Source: DATJPW01 sp963752855
Lineage (GTDB): Bacteria; Desulfobacterota; Desulfomonilia; Desulfomonilales; Desulfomonilaceae
Assembly (NCBI GenBank): GCA_963752855.1
Contig: CAVVZX010000047.1
Coordinates: forward strand, 62,001-126,000
Direction of reading: 5' to 3'
DNA length: 64,000 nucleotides
Shown here: in pieces, positions 1 to 9,257 of the stretch
Layout of the letters: every line of letters starts with the position of its first letter
How positions within the stretch are numbered: the first letter of the stretch is position 1
Made by a program: the position numbers and the translations under genes
Notes under the pieces: generated by a model
The model's database searches: none
Seen by the model: the letters and a program-made list of their open reading frames with translations, nothing else
What the model was told of the DNA's origin: nothing

Positions 1-2
1 CG

Positions 3-116
3 GTTTTGTCATCCATACCGCCCGGGACCGAGGATCTGAACATTACAGCCTTTAATAAAGGTTTTGAATATGGGCAGAGCCTTCTGGATCGAACCGGAGG
101 GAAAAAGACCAATTGA
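3..116 (+). CDS. C-terminal end of an upstream gene (partial), possibly 2-oxoacid:acceptor oxidoreductase gamma subunit
   Basis: The third forward frame is open from the window edge to a TGA at 114-116, giving 37 residues. The stop overlaps the TTG start of hdrA in the arrangement TTGA, which is typical of translationally coupled genes. The tail (ITAFNKGFEYGQ) resembles, from memory, the C-termini of gamma subunits of 2-oxoacid:ferredoxin oxidoreductases, which would fit an electron-transfer operon with hdrA. The fragment is too short for a firm family call; only its coupling to hdrA is well supported. Confidence 0.45.
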   Translation, partial: VLSSIPPGTEDLNITAFNKGFEYGQSLLDRTGGKKTN

Positions 117-2563
117 AACCGATATCCGAAGGTAAAGAGGAGCATCCGATTTCCCGCGATTTGCGCATAGGCGTTTACGTCTGCCACTGCGGGAAAAACA
201 TCGGCGGGACCGTCCGGTGCGAAGAAGTAGCGGAATTCGCGCAGAGTCTACCGGGCGTAGCGCTCTCCAAGGATTCTTTGTACATGTGCTCCGAGCCAGG
301 CCAGGAGCAGATCAAGGCTGATATCAGGGAGCACAATCTGACGCGTGTGGTTGTGGCTTCATGTAGTCCACGGCTGCACGAACCGACATTCCGGGCGACG
401 TGTGAAGCGGCCGGTCTTAATCCGTATCTTCTTGAAATGGCCAACATCAGGGAGCACTGCTCCTGGGTGCATCTCCACGATAAAGACGCTGCCACCGGCA
501 AGGCGAAAGACCTTGTCGGAATGGCGGTCAGTCGAGCCGCTCTGTTGCAACCCCAGCAGGAATTGACCGTCCCGGTGCTGCGCAAAGCCATGGTAATCGG
601 CGGCGGAGTAGCCGGTATTCAGGCTTCACTCGACCTGGCCGATGCGGGATATAAAGTCTACCTGGTCGAGAAAACAGGCAGTATTGGCGGCCGAATGGCT
701 CAACTGGATAAGACCTTCCCGACTATGGACTGCTCGATCTGTATACTTGCTCCCAAAATGAGCGAAGCGGGCCGACACCCGAACATCGAGCTGTTAACTC
801 TTTCAGAGGTGAAAGAAGTCCACGGCCATATAGGCAATTTCAAGGTGAAGGTCCTCAAGAAGGCCCGGTACGTAAAGAAGGAGTGCAGTTCGTGCGGTGA
901 TTGCATTCAGGCTTGTCCTCAACTGGTTCCGGACGAGTTCAACGAGGGACTTTCATTCCGACGCGCCATTTACCTTCCTTTCGCGCAGGCGGTCCCGTCC
1001 ACTTTTCTCGTGGACATGAATCTATGTCTTAATAATCAGGGTATCGTCGCTTGCGACAGATGTTTCCAGGCGTGTTCGCACCGATGCATAGATTTCTCTG
1101 AAAAAGACCAAATGCTCGAAATTGATGTCGGCGCCATCGTTGTGGCGACGGGTGTGGACGTTTACGACCCGACGGCCCTGACGGAACTCGGCTACGGCCG
1201 TTTCCCGAACGTGATCACTACGCTTGAATTCGAGCGCCTGATCAATGCGGGTGGCCCATCGGGAGGAGAGCTAATCCGCCCCTCGGATCGGCGCCGGCCC
1301 CAAAAAGTAGCCTTCATTCAGTGCATAGGCTCGCGCAGTAAACGCAGCAATCCGTATTGCAGCAACGTCTGCTGCATGAACACCATTAAGGATTCGCTCC
1401 TCATCAAAGAGCACTGGCCGGAAACCGAAATCTACGTGTTTTATTTAGATATACGCGCGTTTGGAAAAGGATTCGAAGATCTATTCCAAAGGGCCCGCCG
1501 CGAAGGGGTCACCTTTATACGTGGAATCCCGGGCGAAATCATCGAAGACATCAACACCGGCGATCTCACCCTATTGGGCGAGAACACCTTATTGGGGACA
1601 CGTTATCGTTACACTGTCGATGCGGTAATACTCTCTGTCGGGATCATGCAGCGGAAAGATTCGGGAACGATCCAAAGGCTCCTCAACCTGTCCGCGGATA
1701 CTGACGGCTTTTACATGGAAGCGCATCCGAAATTGAGGCCAGTGGATACCACGACCGGTGGGGTTTTCCTTGCAGGCGCGGCCGAAGGGCCTAAAGACAT
1801 TAAAGATTCGGTAACTCAAGCATCTGCCGCGGCTTCCAGAGCCAACATTCTCATGAGCAAGGGCGAAGTCAAGGTCCCGGCCATAACCGCGTGGATTGAC
1901 CCGGACAAGTGCGCTGCGTGCGGGATGTGCGCTCGTGTATGTCCTTACCATGCTATCGAGGGTGGCAAAGAGCAGGGTTATTATCAAGTTATCGAGGCTG
2001 CATGCCAGGGTTGCGGGGCATGTGTGCCGGAGTGCAAATTCGGGGCAGTGGACCAGACTCACTTCACCGAAAAGCAGATCATTGCCCAAATTGACAGTCT
2101 GCTCGCTACCGATCCACAAGAAAAGATCCTGGCCTTTGCCTGCAACTGGTGCTCATACGCCGGAGCGGATTTTGCCGGTGTGTCCAGAATGCAGTACCCG
2201 TCTAATGTGCGTATCATAAGGACTATGTGCTCGGCCCGGGTTTCTCCTGTGTGGCTCGAAAGAGCGCTGATGTTGGGAGTCGGAGGCGTGCTCGTCTCCG
2301 GATGCCATCCCGGAGATTGCCACTACAACAATGCCAACAAACATACTGCGAGGCGGGCGGAGAAATTCTGGAAGAGAATGGAAAAAGTGGGCATCAACGA
2401 GAATCGCCTGAAACTGGCATGGATCTCGGCGGCTGAAGGGTCCCTTTTCGCTCGCACTGTCGAGGAAATGGAAAAGGGCATTCGTAAATTGACCGCAAAA
2501 CAAATCAAGGAAGAGGCCGAAAAATTGAAACTGTATTTGTCAAAAAAAGGTGATGCGACATGA
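113..2563 (+). CDS. hdrA: Heterodisulfide reductase subunit A fused to an MvhD domain
   Basis: Flavin and iron-sulfur subunit of a cytoplasmic HdrABC-type complex, the kind that performs flavin-based electron bifurcation or confurcation. The 816-residue protein has an N-terminal CHCG motif (about residues 24-27), an FAD-binding glycine motif around residue 163 (VIGGGVAG), the HdrA signature TFPTMDCSIC, a central CSSCGDCIQACP cluster, and two ferredoxin motifs near residue 600 (CAACGMCARVCP, CQGCGACVPEC). Residues about 672-800 match MvhD, the subunit that passes electrons into HdrA, so entry module and bifurcating subunit are fused here. The start is TTG at 113 with GGAGG at 96-100. It overlaps both the preceding gene (TTGA) and hdrC (ATGA), so the three are one operon. 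No frameshift seen. The electron donor cannot be read from this gene. Confidence 0.95.
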   Translation: MKPISEGKEEHPISRDLRIGVYVCHCGKNIGGTVRCEEVAEFAQSLPGVALSKDSLYMCSEPGQEQIKADIREHNLTRVVVASCSPRLHEPTFRATCEAAGLNPYLLEMANIREHCSWVHLHDKDAATGKAKDLVGMAVSRAALLQPQQELTVPVLRKAMVIGGGVAGIQASLDLADAGYKVYLVEKTGSIGGRMAQLDKTFPTMDCSICILAPKMSEAGRHPNIELLTLSEVKEVHGHIGNFKVKVLKKARYVKKECSSCGDCIQACPQLVPDEFNEGLSFRRAIYLPFAQAVPSTFLVDMNLCLNNQGIVACDRCFQACSHRCIDFSEKDQMLEIDVGAIVVATGVDVYDPTALTELGYGRFPNVITTLEFERLINAGGPSGGELIRPSDRRRPQKVAFIQCIGSRSKRSNPYCSNVCCMNTIKDSLLIKEHWPETEIYVFYLDIRAFGKGFEDLFQRARREGVTFIRGIPGEIIEDINTGDLTLLGENTLLGTRYRYTVDAVILSVGIMQRKDSGTIQRLLNLSADTDGFYMEAHPKLRPVDTTTGGVFLAGAAEGPKDIKDSVTQASAAASRANILMSKGEVKVPAITAWIDPDKCAACGMCARVCPYHAIEGGKEQGYYQVIEAACQGCGACVPECKFGAVDQTHFTEKQIIAQIDSLLATDPQEKILAFACNWCSYAGADFAGVSRMQYPSNVRIIRTMCSARVSPVWLERALMLGVGGVLVSGCHPGDCHYNNANKHTARRAEKFWKRMEKVGINENRLKLAWISAAEGSLFARTVEEMEKGIRKLTAKQIKEEAEKLKLYLSKKGDAT

Positions 2564-3024
2564 TCGGAATGAAGCTCTGGCAGCACTTCTCCAGAGAAGA
2601 TCTCTACGAATGTTATCAATGCGCACGTTGCACAGGATCGTGCCCGGCTATGGAAGTGTCACCGGCCATAGGACCGCGAGAAACTATCCTCAGGTGCCTG
2701 GATTTTGGCCATGACGAGATTATCAAAGATGAACGGCTCTGGCTGTGCTGCACGTGCCATGTATGCGAGGACCGGTGCCCGCAAAAGATACCTATTTCCG
2801 AGCTGTTGGTGGCGCTGCGCAATTCCGCTGCCCGGCAGGGAAACGTGCCGGACAGGTTGATAATGGCCATTGAGCTTCTCGCCAAAACGGGCCGCTCAAT
2901 GATCGTGCACCAGTTGGATGATATGAGGGCGCACCACGGACTTGAGCCGCTTCCGGCCGCTCCCGTGGAGGAGATTCGAGCGATTCTCAAAAAAACCGGC
3001 CTGGAAGAGGTGGTGGAGTTCTGA
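2560..3024 (+). CDS. hdrC: Heterodisulfide reductase subunit C (4Fe-4S)
   Basis: Small ferredoxin-like subunit that relays electrons between HdrA and HdrB. The 154-residue protein has two [4Fe-4S] motifs, CYQCARCTGSCP near the N-terminus and CCTCHVCEDRCP around residue 65, in the order and spacing of HdrC. The ATG overlaps the hdrA stop by four bases (ATGA). The length is normal for the family. The hdrB gene follows only after a 280-bp gap filled by an inverted repeat. Confidence 0.93.
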   Translation: MIGMKLWQHFSREDLYECYQCARCTGSCPAMEVSPAIGPRETILRCLDFGHDEIIKDERLWLCCTCHVCEDRCPQKIPISELLVALRNSAARQGNVPDRLIMAIELLAKTGRSMIVHQLDDMRAHHGLEPLPAAPVEEIRAILKKTGLEEVVEF

Positions 3025-3030
3025 AAAAGA

Positions 3031-3279
3031 GGACCAGGGGGAAACTCTTTTGCAAAAGGGTGTCCCCCTGTAACCCCCTTCCGAAAACTTCTACATGGCT
3101 GCGGTAAGGTCCAGCGGAATGATGGATTTGGCTCCTGTGCTTGATGCCGATGGTCTGGAGTAATCGACTGTACGTACGAAGGTTTGGGTCCAAAGCGGGA
3201 GCCTGAAAGCAAAACATTGTTAGAGTTTTTTGGGAGGGGTCCGGGGAACCCTTTTTTACACAAAAAAGGGTTCCCCGGA
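3031..3279. repeat. Composite inverted-repeat element between hdrC and hdrB
   Basis: The gap is built like a mirror image. At its left end is an imperfect hairpin (3035-3051 pairing with 3054-3070). At its right end is a perfect hairpin with 18-base arms (3240-3257 and 3262-3279) around an ACAC loop. Just inside each hairpin are complementary C-rich and G-rich stretches next to A/T runs (about 3073-3090 and 3219-3240). This looks like a REP/BIME- or MITE-type palindromic unit. It may stall transcription or stabilise the hdrC mRNA 3' end; no coding potential was seen in it. Confidence 0.7.
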
Positions 3280-3302
3280 AAGCTCTCCCGGAAAAGGTTA
3301 TC

Positions 3303-4214
3303 ATGAAATACGCCTTATTTTTGGGATGTGCGATCCCGATAAAATATCCTGGGTTTGAAGCGGCCACTCGTCTTGTGTGCGAGCGGCTAGGTATAGGGCT
3401 GGTGGATCTTCCTTTCTCGTGCTGTCCTCCGCCTACTTCGATGAAGCTGGTGCACTATGATTCCTGGCTGGCGCTCGCGGCGCGGAACATCTGTCTGGCC
3501 GAAGAGAGCGGGCTGGACATCCTCACGCTATGTTCCGGATGCGTGAATACGCTAAAAGAAGCGAATTTTGTTCTGAAACACAGCGACGGCAAGAAGCGCA
3601 AGGTCAACAAGATCCTCGCGGACCACAATCATCAATTTAAGGGGACAGCCACGGTTACTCATATCCTCGATGTGCTGTATCAAGATAGCGTCGCTGAGAA
3701 GATCTTCAGTGGTAAGGTGCGCGAGATACCGCTGCGCATAGGTTGTCACTATGGGTGCCATTATTCTCGTCCGCCCAGACTGATGTTTCCGCATGAATTA
3801 TCCGCGGCGGAATCGTACGTCCCGGTAAAGATGGACCATCTGCTGTCATTGATCGGAGTTGAACCTACCGAATATTCCAGGAAATTTCTCTGCTGTGGTT
3901 CACCGCTGGGCAAAAACGTGGATGAGGACGCGGGTTATGCGATAACTCGCGAAAAGCTCGTTCACATAGCCGAAAGAAATATTCAGGCGTTATCTGTGAT
4001 CTGTCCCGCCTGCTTCGAGCAATTCGACATGGGCCAGATGGTGTTGGCTCGTAAGACCAAAGAGAAGACTGAACATTCCCACCTTTTTCCTCACCCAACT
4101 CATAGGTCTGGCATTGGGCATGAACCCCAAAGAACTCGGCTTGGACGTCCACCGGGTGAAGTCCAAGAAGCTGCTGGAAAATATTGGTGTGAGCTGAAAG
4201 TGGTCTCCCTGTAG
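3303..4214 (+). CDS. hdrB: Heterodisulfide reductase subunit B (frameshift near its 3' end)
   Basis: Catalytic subunit of HdrABC, carrying cysteine-rich CCG domains that bind noncubane iron-sulfur clusters for disulfide reduction. Visible motifs are SCCPPP near residue 40, LCSGCVNTL, CHYGCHY, FLCCGSPLG and ICPACFEQFD. The reading frame goes wrong at about 4068: after ARKTKEK the expected family tail (LNIPTFFLTQLIGLALGMNP, then KELGLD) is read one base out of phase and stops at 4197. The in-frame ORF instead runs through an unrelated tail to 4214. One extra base explains it, so this is either a sequencing error or a recent lesion in an otherwise intact 3' gene of the operon. Confidence 0.85.
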   Translation: MKYALFLGCAIPIKYPGFEAATRLVCERLGIGLVDLPFSCCPPPTSMKLVHYDSWLALAARNICLAEESGLDILTLCSGCVNTLKEANFVLKHSDGKKRKVNKILADHNHQFKGTATVTHILDVLYQDSVAEKIFSGKVREIPLRIGCHYGCHYSRPPRLMFPHELSAAESYVPVKMDHLLSLIGVEPTEYSRKFLCCGSPLGKNVDEDAGYAITREKLVHIAERNIQALSVICPACFEQFDMGQMVLARKTKEKTEHSHLFPHPTHRSGIGHEPQRTRLGRPPGEVQEAAGKYWCELKVVSL

Positions 4215-4548
4215 TATTTCAGCCCACCCTCAAATTCTTTGCTTGAAAACGTGGAATGACATTGTCGAGCCGGTAACTGTGCTGCGACCGTAGAACAGGA
4301 AAGTAATCACACCGATAGCCTGAAGTAGAATCACTGATGGTCCATGCGTCCTCCATCGCGAAGTGGTATCCTTAGTGTTTCCCCTTTAAATTATTGTTAA
4401 AGTTATTTCAGTTTTCCTGTCACATTCGGCCTGTTGAGAATGTCTTAAGGATAAGAAGGTCTCGAACTGGAAAAAGCATCCGATCTCGATTTTAGCCAAT
4501 ACATGTTAAATATCAATGCATCCTCGAAAGGGAGGGATGGGCGCTAGA
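4215..4548. other. Intergenic stretch, nothing recognised
   Basis: This stretch of 334 bases separates hdrB from the sigma-factor gene. No ORF of note, RNA gene or strong hairpin was seen. It must contain the promoter of the sigma-factor/TIGR04076 pair, but no convincing element could be picked out by eye. Confidence 0.5.
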
Positions 4549-5399
4549 ATGACCAATTTGTCGCATAGAAGACCTGGTCTCGAAAGCGAAGCAAGGCGAT
4601 AAACAGGCGCTGGATGGATTAGTCCGGGCAATTCAGGATCGGGTTTACGGGCTGGCGATACGTATGCTCTGCCATCCGGCGGACGCTGAGGACGCGACAC
4701 AAGAAATTCTGGTGAAAATCGTGACTCATCTATCCGATTTTCGACAGGAAAGCGCTTTCACAACATGGGTTTACCGCATCGCCTCGAACCATCTACTCAA
4801 CATGCAGCAAACGCCGCGCCGAGCGTAGAGAGATCACTTTTGAGGAATGTGAGGCAAGCGCTAACGCGGGACTGGCGGCTGCATCGGCTGACTCGACTCC
4901 TGAAGCCGAACAGGTCCTCCTAGCGCAGGAAGTGATGATGGCCTGTATTCATGTCCTGCTGCTATGCCTGGATCGAGAGGCGCGGTTGGTCTACATACTG
5001 GGAGAGCTTTTCGATGTAAGCGCCGAGCAAGGCGCACATATCATGGACACCACGCCGGTTGCGTTTCGGAAACGTTTGTCGCGAGCTAGGGCCTTGTTGC
5101 GGGATTTTATGCATAGGAACTGCGGCCTCGTTGATTCGTCGAATCCCTGTGACTGCGCTCGGCAGGTCTCGTACGCTGTCAAAACGAGGCGTATCGATGC
5201 CGCAAGGTTGCCTTTTGCACGACACCCCTGCCGAGATCAGACACGATCTGTTACTCAAGAGCAATTGGAAGAGATGAACGAAATCCAACGAGTTGCGGTT
5301 CTTTTCCGGAGCCTGCCGGAGTACGCGGCTCCCGGAAAGTTTGCTGACGGTTTGAGAGAGCTGATCGAATCAGGGAAGAATCGATGTCCTAACAACTGA
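4549..5399 (+). pseudogene. ECF-type RNA polymerase sigma factor, two frameshifts
   Basis: Reconstructed by joining three frames. ATG 4549 gives MTNLS; after a one-base shift at about 4564 the frame reads IEDLVSKAKQGDKQALDGLV and the sigma region 2 sequence (AEDATQEILVKI, FTTWVYRIASNHLL). A second shift at about 4808 leads through KRRAERREITFEE into region 4 (LDREARLVYILGELF, AFRKRLSRARALL) and a C-terminal extension with NPCDCARQV. Domain order and linkers agree with an ECF sigma factor that has a cysteine-containing tail. The ORF from 4932 alone is therefore only the C-terminal half. It lies 13 bp before the TIGR04076 gene and probably forms an operon with it. Whether it is dead or only mis-sequenced cannot be decided here. 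Confidence 0.75.
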
Positions 5400-5412
5400 A
5401 TGGAGGGATGAC

Positions 5413-5841
5413 ATGAAAATCGACGAACAGGTATGGAGTCTGGTCCAGCAGCGAATGGGATACTCCGATCAGGAGATGACTCAGTTCAGAGCGGATCCCA
5501 GAAATGAAGAGATCCTTGCCAAGGCGCCTGAGCTGATGAACAAAACCATCATAGCCGAGGTTGTCCATTCGCACGGGTGCAACAGCCAACACAAAGTAGG
5601 AGACAAAATCTACATGGACGGCGCGGGCAATCTCATTTCGAAGCTTTGCCCCAGCAGAATGTGTGTTTACCTGGTCAATGCGCTGGCCACGGGCGCTTTC
5701 GCGGCTAACGAGCTATTCTACGCCGGGGTCGATCCTAATGAGATGCGATTCAAGAGGGCAGGCTGTTTCGATGTTGGGGTCCAATGCGGAGGCTGGGGTA
5801 GAGTGGTGGTGGAATTCAAGATCGAGGATCGCAAGAAATAG
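5413..5841 (+). CDS. TIGR04076 family protein
   Basis: A 142-residue soluble protein preceded by GGAGG at 5402-5406. It has the hallmarks of the TIGR04076 family: a conserved His-Gly-Cys segment (VVHSHGCNSQHKVGDKIY), a CPSRMCVYLVNAL motif and a CFDVGVQCGGWGRVVVEF C-terminus. The several conserved cysteines suggest metal binding or redox chemistry, but the family has no established function. Its placement directly behind an ECF sigma-factor gene suggests co-regulation. Confidence 0.75.
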   Translation: MKIDEQVWSLVQQRMGYSDQEMTQFRADPRNEEILAKAPELMNKTIIAEVVHSHGCNSQHKVGDKIYMDGAGNLISKLCPSRMCVYLVNALATGAFAANELFYAGVDPNEMRFKRAGCFDVGVQCGGWGRVVVEFKIEDRKK

Positions 5842-5932
5842 GAAGAGCGTAATCGTTCAGCAGGAGACACTGACGAAGGAGGGACAAGAGAGTCCTTCCC
5901 GATGTGCTCTGACTGATTGAGGGCGGAAGCCG

Positions 5933-6136
5933 AAAGATCCCGACAAAACCGCTATGAGGCGAATCGAGAAGGGATTCGATTTCCTCGGGTATCATTTCAG
6001 TCCGCAAGGACTGTCCCTCGCGCAGAAGACCATCGACAACTTCGTCGAAAAAGCTCTCCGGCTTTATGAGCAGAGAGCCGCCCCATCGAAGGATGAAGCG
6101 GCTGGGAGAGTACAGCCATAGGTGGGTTGGGTGGGC
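5933..6136 (+). pseudogene. Reverse transcriptase C-terminal remnant
   Basis: About 55 codons match the C-terminal end of group II intron/retroelement-type reverse transcriptases: RIEKGFDFLGYHFSPQGLSL followed by a helix ending ALRLYEQ. After a one-base shift near 6095 the sequence continues as MKRLGEYSHRWVGWAAE and a TAA at 6134-6136. The catalytic part of the polymerase is absent upstream and no group II intron domain V was recognised downstream, so this is a decayed end of a retroelement. Confidence 0.6.
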
Positions 6137-6348
6137 TGCTGAGTAACGCTTCGACGTATGAGCGACTCAGCTATTGGTTGACCAAAAATGAGATTCCTCC
6201 GCCCGGGCCAAATGACATGGGGTGCGGCGAACAAAACCCAGGACGGCAACTCGAAGAAGTTGAGGGACACGGCCGGAGTCCAAGACGCCCGTGAATTGCT
6301 GACACCCCGATGGGGTCGGCAGCGCCTGCGCAGGAGAGACTGCGTCGA

Positions 6349-7566
6349 TCAGTCTAACCCCGGTTCCGTCAACAGATGTTTATTATGAAGGGAAGCGAAG
6401 GTGCCGCCTGGAGACCGCACCAGCAGAAGGTGAATGTTGGCGTAGTTAAGTGGTGGGAACTGATTGGTGAGCAGTGGCGTGTTGAATGGGATTGACGTAG
6501 CGATGAGGACAATACCCTGAAGGTTTGGGCAGGCGCAGTGCCGATTGAGCCATACACGACCGCTTCCGGCTGATGCCAATTCCTCTTGACCTTCAGCCCC
6601 AACAATCTCCTCAAGTCACGAGGACTCCTGAATACCGGCTCAGGCAGGGTAAACGGACTCTCGAAACTCAGCAGATTCTCCAACTGGAAGCCTACATTGA
6701 CGAACCCGCCGACCGTGTTGTAATAGCCGTCGATCCGGTCGTGCCCATATTCGTATCTCAGGGTAAACACACCGTCTCTCGTGGTGAGATCCGCTCCGCC
6801 CCGCCAGCCGTATACCGCAGTCCCAATGTCAAACTGGTACCCGATGAGCTTGAGGCGCAAATCCAGGGACCTGATTGAACAAGGCATGAGAATAGCCTGC
6901 CTCCAACGTCAAAACTGTTCCCCTTGTTCCTGAAGGCGTTGATGAGGACATCTCTGGTTGAAAAGGTTTCCGTACCAGTTGAAGTTCAGGTCAATGGCGT
7001 CGTCTCCGGCAATGTTGGCCGCGAATTCCAACCCGACACCGCCGGACGAATACCACTTATTGAACAGACGGGAAGTATCATAGAAGCCGTTGACTCCCAA
7101 CAAGGGTATTCGCACCCAACATCGTGCGGTAACCACCGCCGAAAGAGAGATCAACCCTGTTCGTGTTGAAGTTACGGTGAAGCCCGGAGTGGCAACGGAT
7201 ACGTCGGTCTCTTCCAGAAATCCCAGCCTTCGGCATGAGCCTCTCCGAACAGGACGGAATCACAACCGAGACGGAACGGAAGGACATAATCGGCGGTGAA
7301 TCTTCCCGTCCTCACGTTGTTGCCGAAATAGTACAGGAAGCCCAGCTCCAAGTTAGGGATTTTGGGCAGAAAAGGGGCAAGCATACCACTGGACACAGGT
7401 ATCGCATCATCCCCCCGAGAACATCCACAATCGTTCGATGGATTGCTGGGAGCGGGAAGCTGCGGAAGACCTTGTGCGCCTGCAAAGGTGGAGAGAGCAC
7501 AGGCGAAAAGGAGCAAGAAAGGCAGGACGAGCAGAATCCGCTCACGAAGAACGCCGATCCCTTCAT
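6349..7566 (-). pseudogene. Inverse-autotransporter-like outer-membrane beta-barrel protein, several frameshifts
   Basis: On the minus strand successive frames assemble one barrel protein. A signal peptide (core ILLVLPFLLLFACALSTFAG, start ATG at 7566) is followed by FLPKIPNLELGFLYYFGNNV and GRFTADYVLPF. Next come RVDLSFGGGYRTMLGANTL, VNGFYDTSRLFNKWYSSGG and AIDLNFNWYGNLF, then TLRYEYGHDRIDGYY, GGFVNVGFQLENLL and FRSPRDLRRLLGLKVKRNW. The order matches the beta domain of inverse autotransporter-type proteins as I know them. Shifts fall near 7560, 7200, 7100, 6950, 6890 and 6560. The product would sit in the outer membrane. With this many breaks it is probably a true pseudogene, though local read quality may add to it. 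Confidence 0.6.
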
Positions 7567-8172
7567 CACATACCCCCTTACTTCAAAGCCCTTGAGGTCA
7601 CACATTAAATAATACACCGTAGCGACCCCGTTCCCCGGCGATGATCTCAAGAGCAAATAAATCAAAAATCACAAGAAATTCAGGTGAATATTACGTGAAG
7701 GCGGCAGAAGGTGTCAAGAAAATTGAGAACTTCGGGCTGAAGACGCCTAATAATTCGTGGCTGGGCACGTTCATACAGATAGTTCAGTACAATTCAAGAT
7801 GGTTATCGCCCATAGCTGGGACAATCCGAATCTTGTTTCCTGCTGAACGGTTACGAAAGAGCGATTCGGCTCAGTGGCGCTTCATTTCTGCTTGTTTGTA
7901 AGTTGCCGGGTTCCTGCCCCCGTTCAAAGGAGGGGCAAGGTTTGCCCAAGTAAAGATTTTAGGGTCCTCGTTTCCGCCTGCCTGCATCTGAAACAATACC
8001 ATGTTATACTGACCTGAATTGAACATCAAACCATAGAGTTGGCAAGTTGCAGGGCTGACCTGCGCCTAAGTTTGAGATCGCTCAAAGGGGCAGGCGCCCG
8101 CGACATGCTGATTCAAGGTTGTGACGGTTTAGGACAGGTAGTTTCCGAAACTAAAAACGTTGAGGCAAAGTC
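7567..8172. other. Intergenic region upstream of the Mrp-type ATPase gene
   Basis: This 600-bp stretch has no convincing gene. An ORF on the plus strand at 7641-7901 lacks recognisable features and is probably chance. A 23-codon ORF at 8105-8176 ends in a TGA that overlaps the ATG of the next gene (ATGA) and could be a coupling leader peptide, but nothing else supports it. No strong terminator was seen. Confidence 0.4.
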
Positions 8173-9039
8173 ATGACTGAAAAGAAGAAACCCCCGCTCA
8201 GCCGAGAGGGAATCCAAGAACTCCGCGAAGATCTGATGGTAGCCGATAGTCTCACCAGAATAGAAAACACGCTTATGGTTCTGTCCGGGAAGGGCGGGGT
8301 AGGTAAGAGCGCTGTGGCGGTAAATCTCGCCGCGGCCCTGGCCGGCTCCGACAGACAGGTAGGCCTTTTGGATATAGACATTCATGGGCCAAGTATCCCG
8401 ACACTCCTGAAACTGGAAGGATCGCTGGTCTCCGCGAGATCCGAGCGTGGCCTCGTGCCGGTGAGATACAACGATAATCTTAAGGTGATGTCCATCGAAT
8501 TCATAATGAAAGAAGATGCCGGAGAAGCCATAATCTGGCGCGGACCAATGAAGCATCAAATGATCCGGCAATTTGTCGGCGAGGTTCACTGGGGAGATTT
8601 GGACTTTCTCATCATTGACGCTCCGCCTGGGACCGGCGATGAGCCCCTTTCCATATGCCAAATGGCGCCCCCTAGATCTCAGGCGATCATAGTCACTACA
8701 CCTCAAGAGGTAGCGCTAAAAGACGTCAGAAAATCCATACGCTTCTGCAAAGCTCTTGGTTTGCCCATATTCGGGATAATTGAGAACATGAGCGGATTCA
8801 CTTGCCCTGACTGCGGGGCGGAACACCAACTCTTCAAGAGGGGCGGCGGAGAACAGCTCGCTATCGAAACAGGCTTCCGTTTTCTCGGACGAATTCCTTT
8901 TGATCCTCGGCTGGTCACAGCATCGGATGAAGGAAAGCCGTTCGTTCTCGAATACCCCACCTCGCCCACTGCACGGGCTTTTGACGCTGTCACAGCGCCG
9001 ATATTGGCGTTAAGCCCGCCAAAGATGAGGAAACATTGA
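8173..9039 (+). CDS. Mrp/NBP35-family iron-sulfur cluster carrier ATPase
   Basis: P-loop ATPase of the Mrp/ApbC/NBP35 group, which binds a transient [4Fe-4S] cluster and transfers it to apoproteins in the cytoplasm. The 288-residue protein shows a deviant Walker A (LSGKGGVGKSAVAVNLA, about residues 37-53), DIDIHGPSIP, DAPPGTGDEPL and a C-terminal CPDC pair (near residue 217) that would hold the cluster between two subunits. The length is normal for the short Mrp type without an N-terminal DUF59 domain. It fits the iron-sulfur-rich neighbourhood (Hdr, radical SAM enzyme). Confidence 0.9.
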   Translation: MTEKKKPPLSREGIQELREDLMVADSLTRIENTLMVLSGKGGVGKSAVAVNLAAALAGSDRQVGLLDIDIHGPSIPTLLKLEGSLVSARSERGLVPVRYNDNLKVMSIEFIMKEDAGEAIIWRGPMKHQMIRQFVGEVHWGDLDFLIIDAPPGTGDEPLSICQMAPPRSQAIIVTTPQEVALKDVRKSIRFCKALGLPIFGIIENMSGFTCPDCGAEHQLFKRGGGEQLAIETGFRFLGRIPFDPRLVTASDEGKPFVLEYPTSPTARAFDAVTAPILALSPPKMRKH

Positions 9040-9257
9040 GTTCAGGCGAATAGCGCGCGGGATGATTATATAAAATTTAGATCTTGGGGAGAAATGCGGT
9101 CCCTCCATTCTGACGCAACTAGAGGGGCGTTATCAATGTTTCCGATTCGCGATAATAATCCGACAGATACAGTCCCTACAGTGACAATTATTTTAATCGC
9201 GCTAAACAGCTTGGTGTGGATCTATGAAGTTTCTTTGGGTTCACAATACTGATAAAT

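Noticed and set aside
5933..6360. Group II intron
   Set aside because: Only the C-terminal reverse transcriptase piece is present; no domain V-like hairpin or intron boundary was found downstream.
7641..7901. 86-codon ORF in the gap before the Mrp gene
   Set aside because: No start signal or recognisable motif; codon use unlike neighbouring genes.
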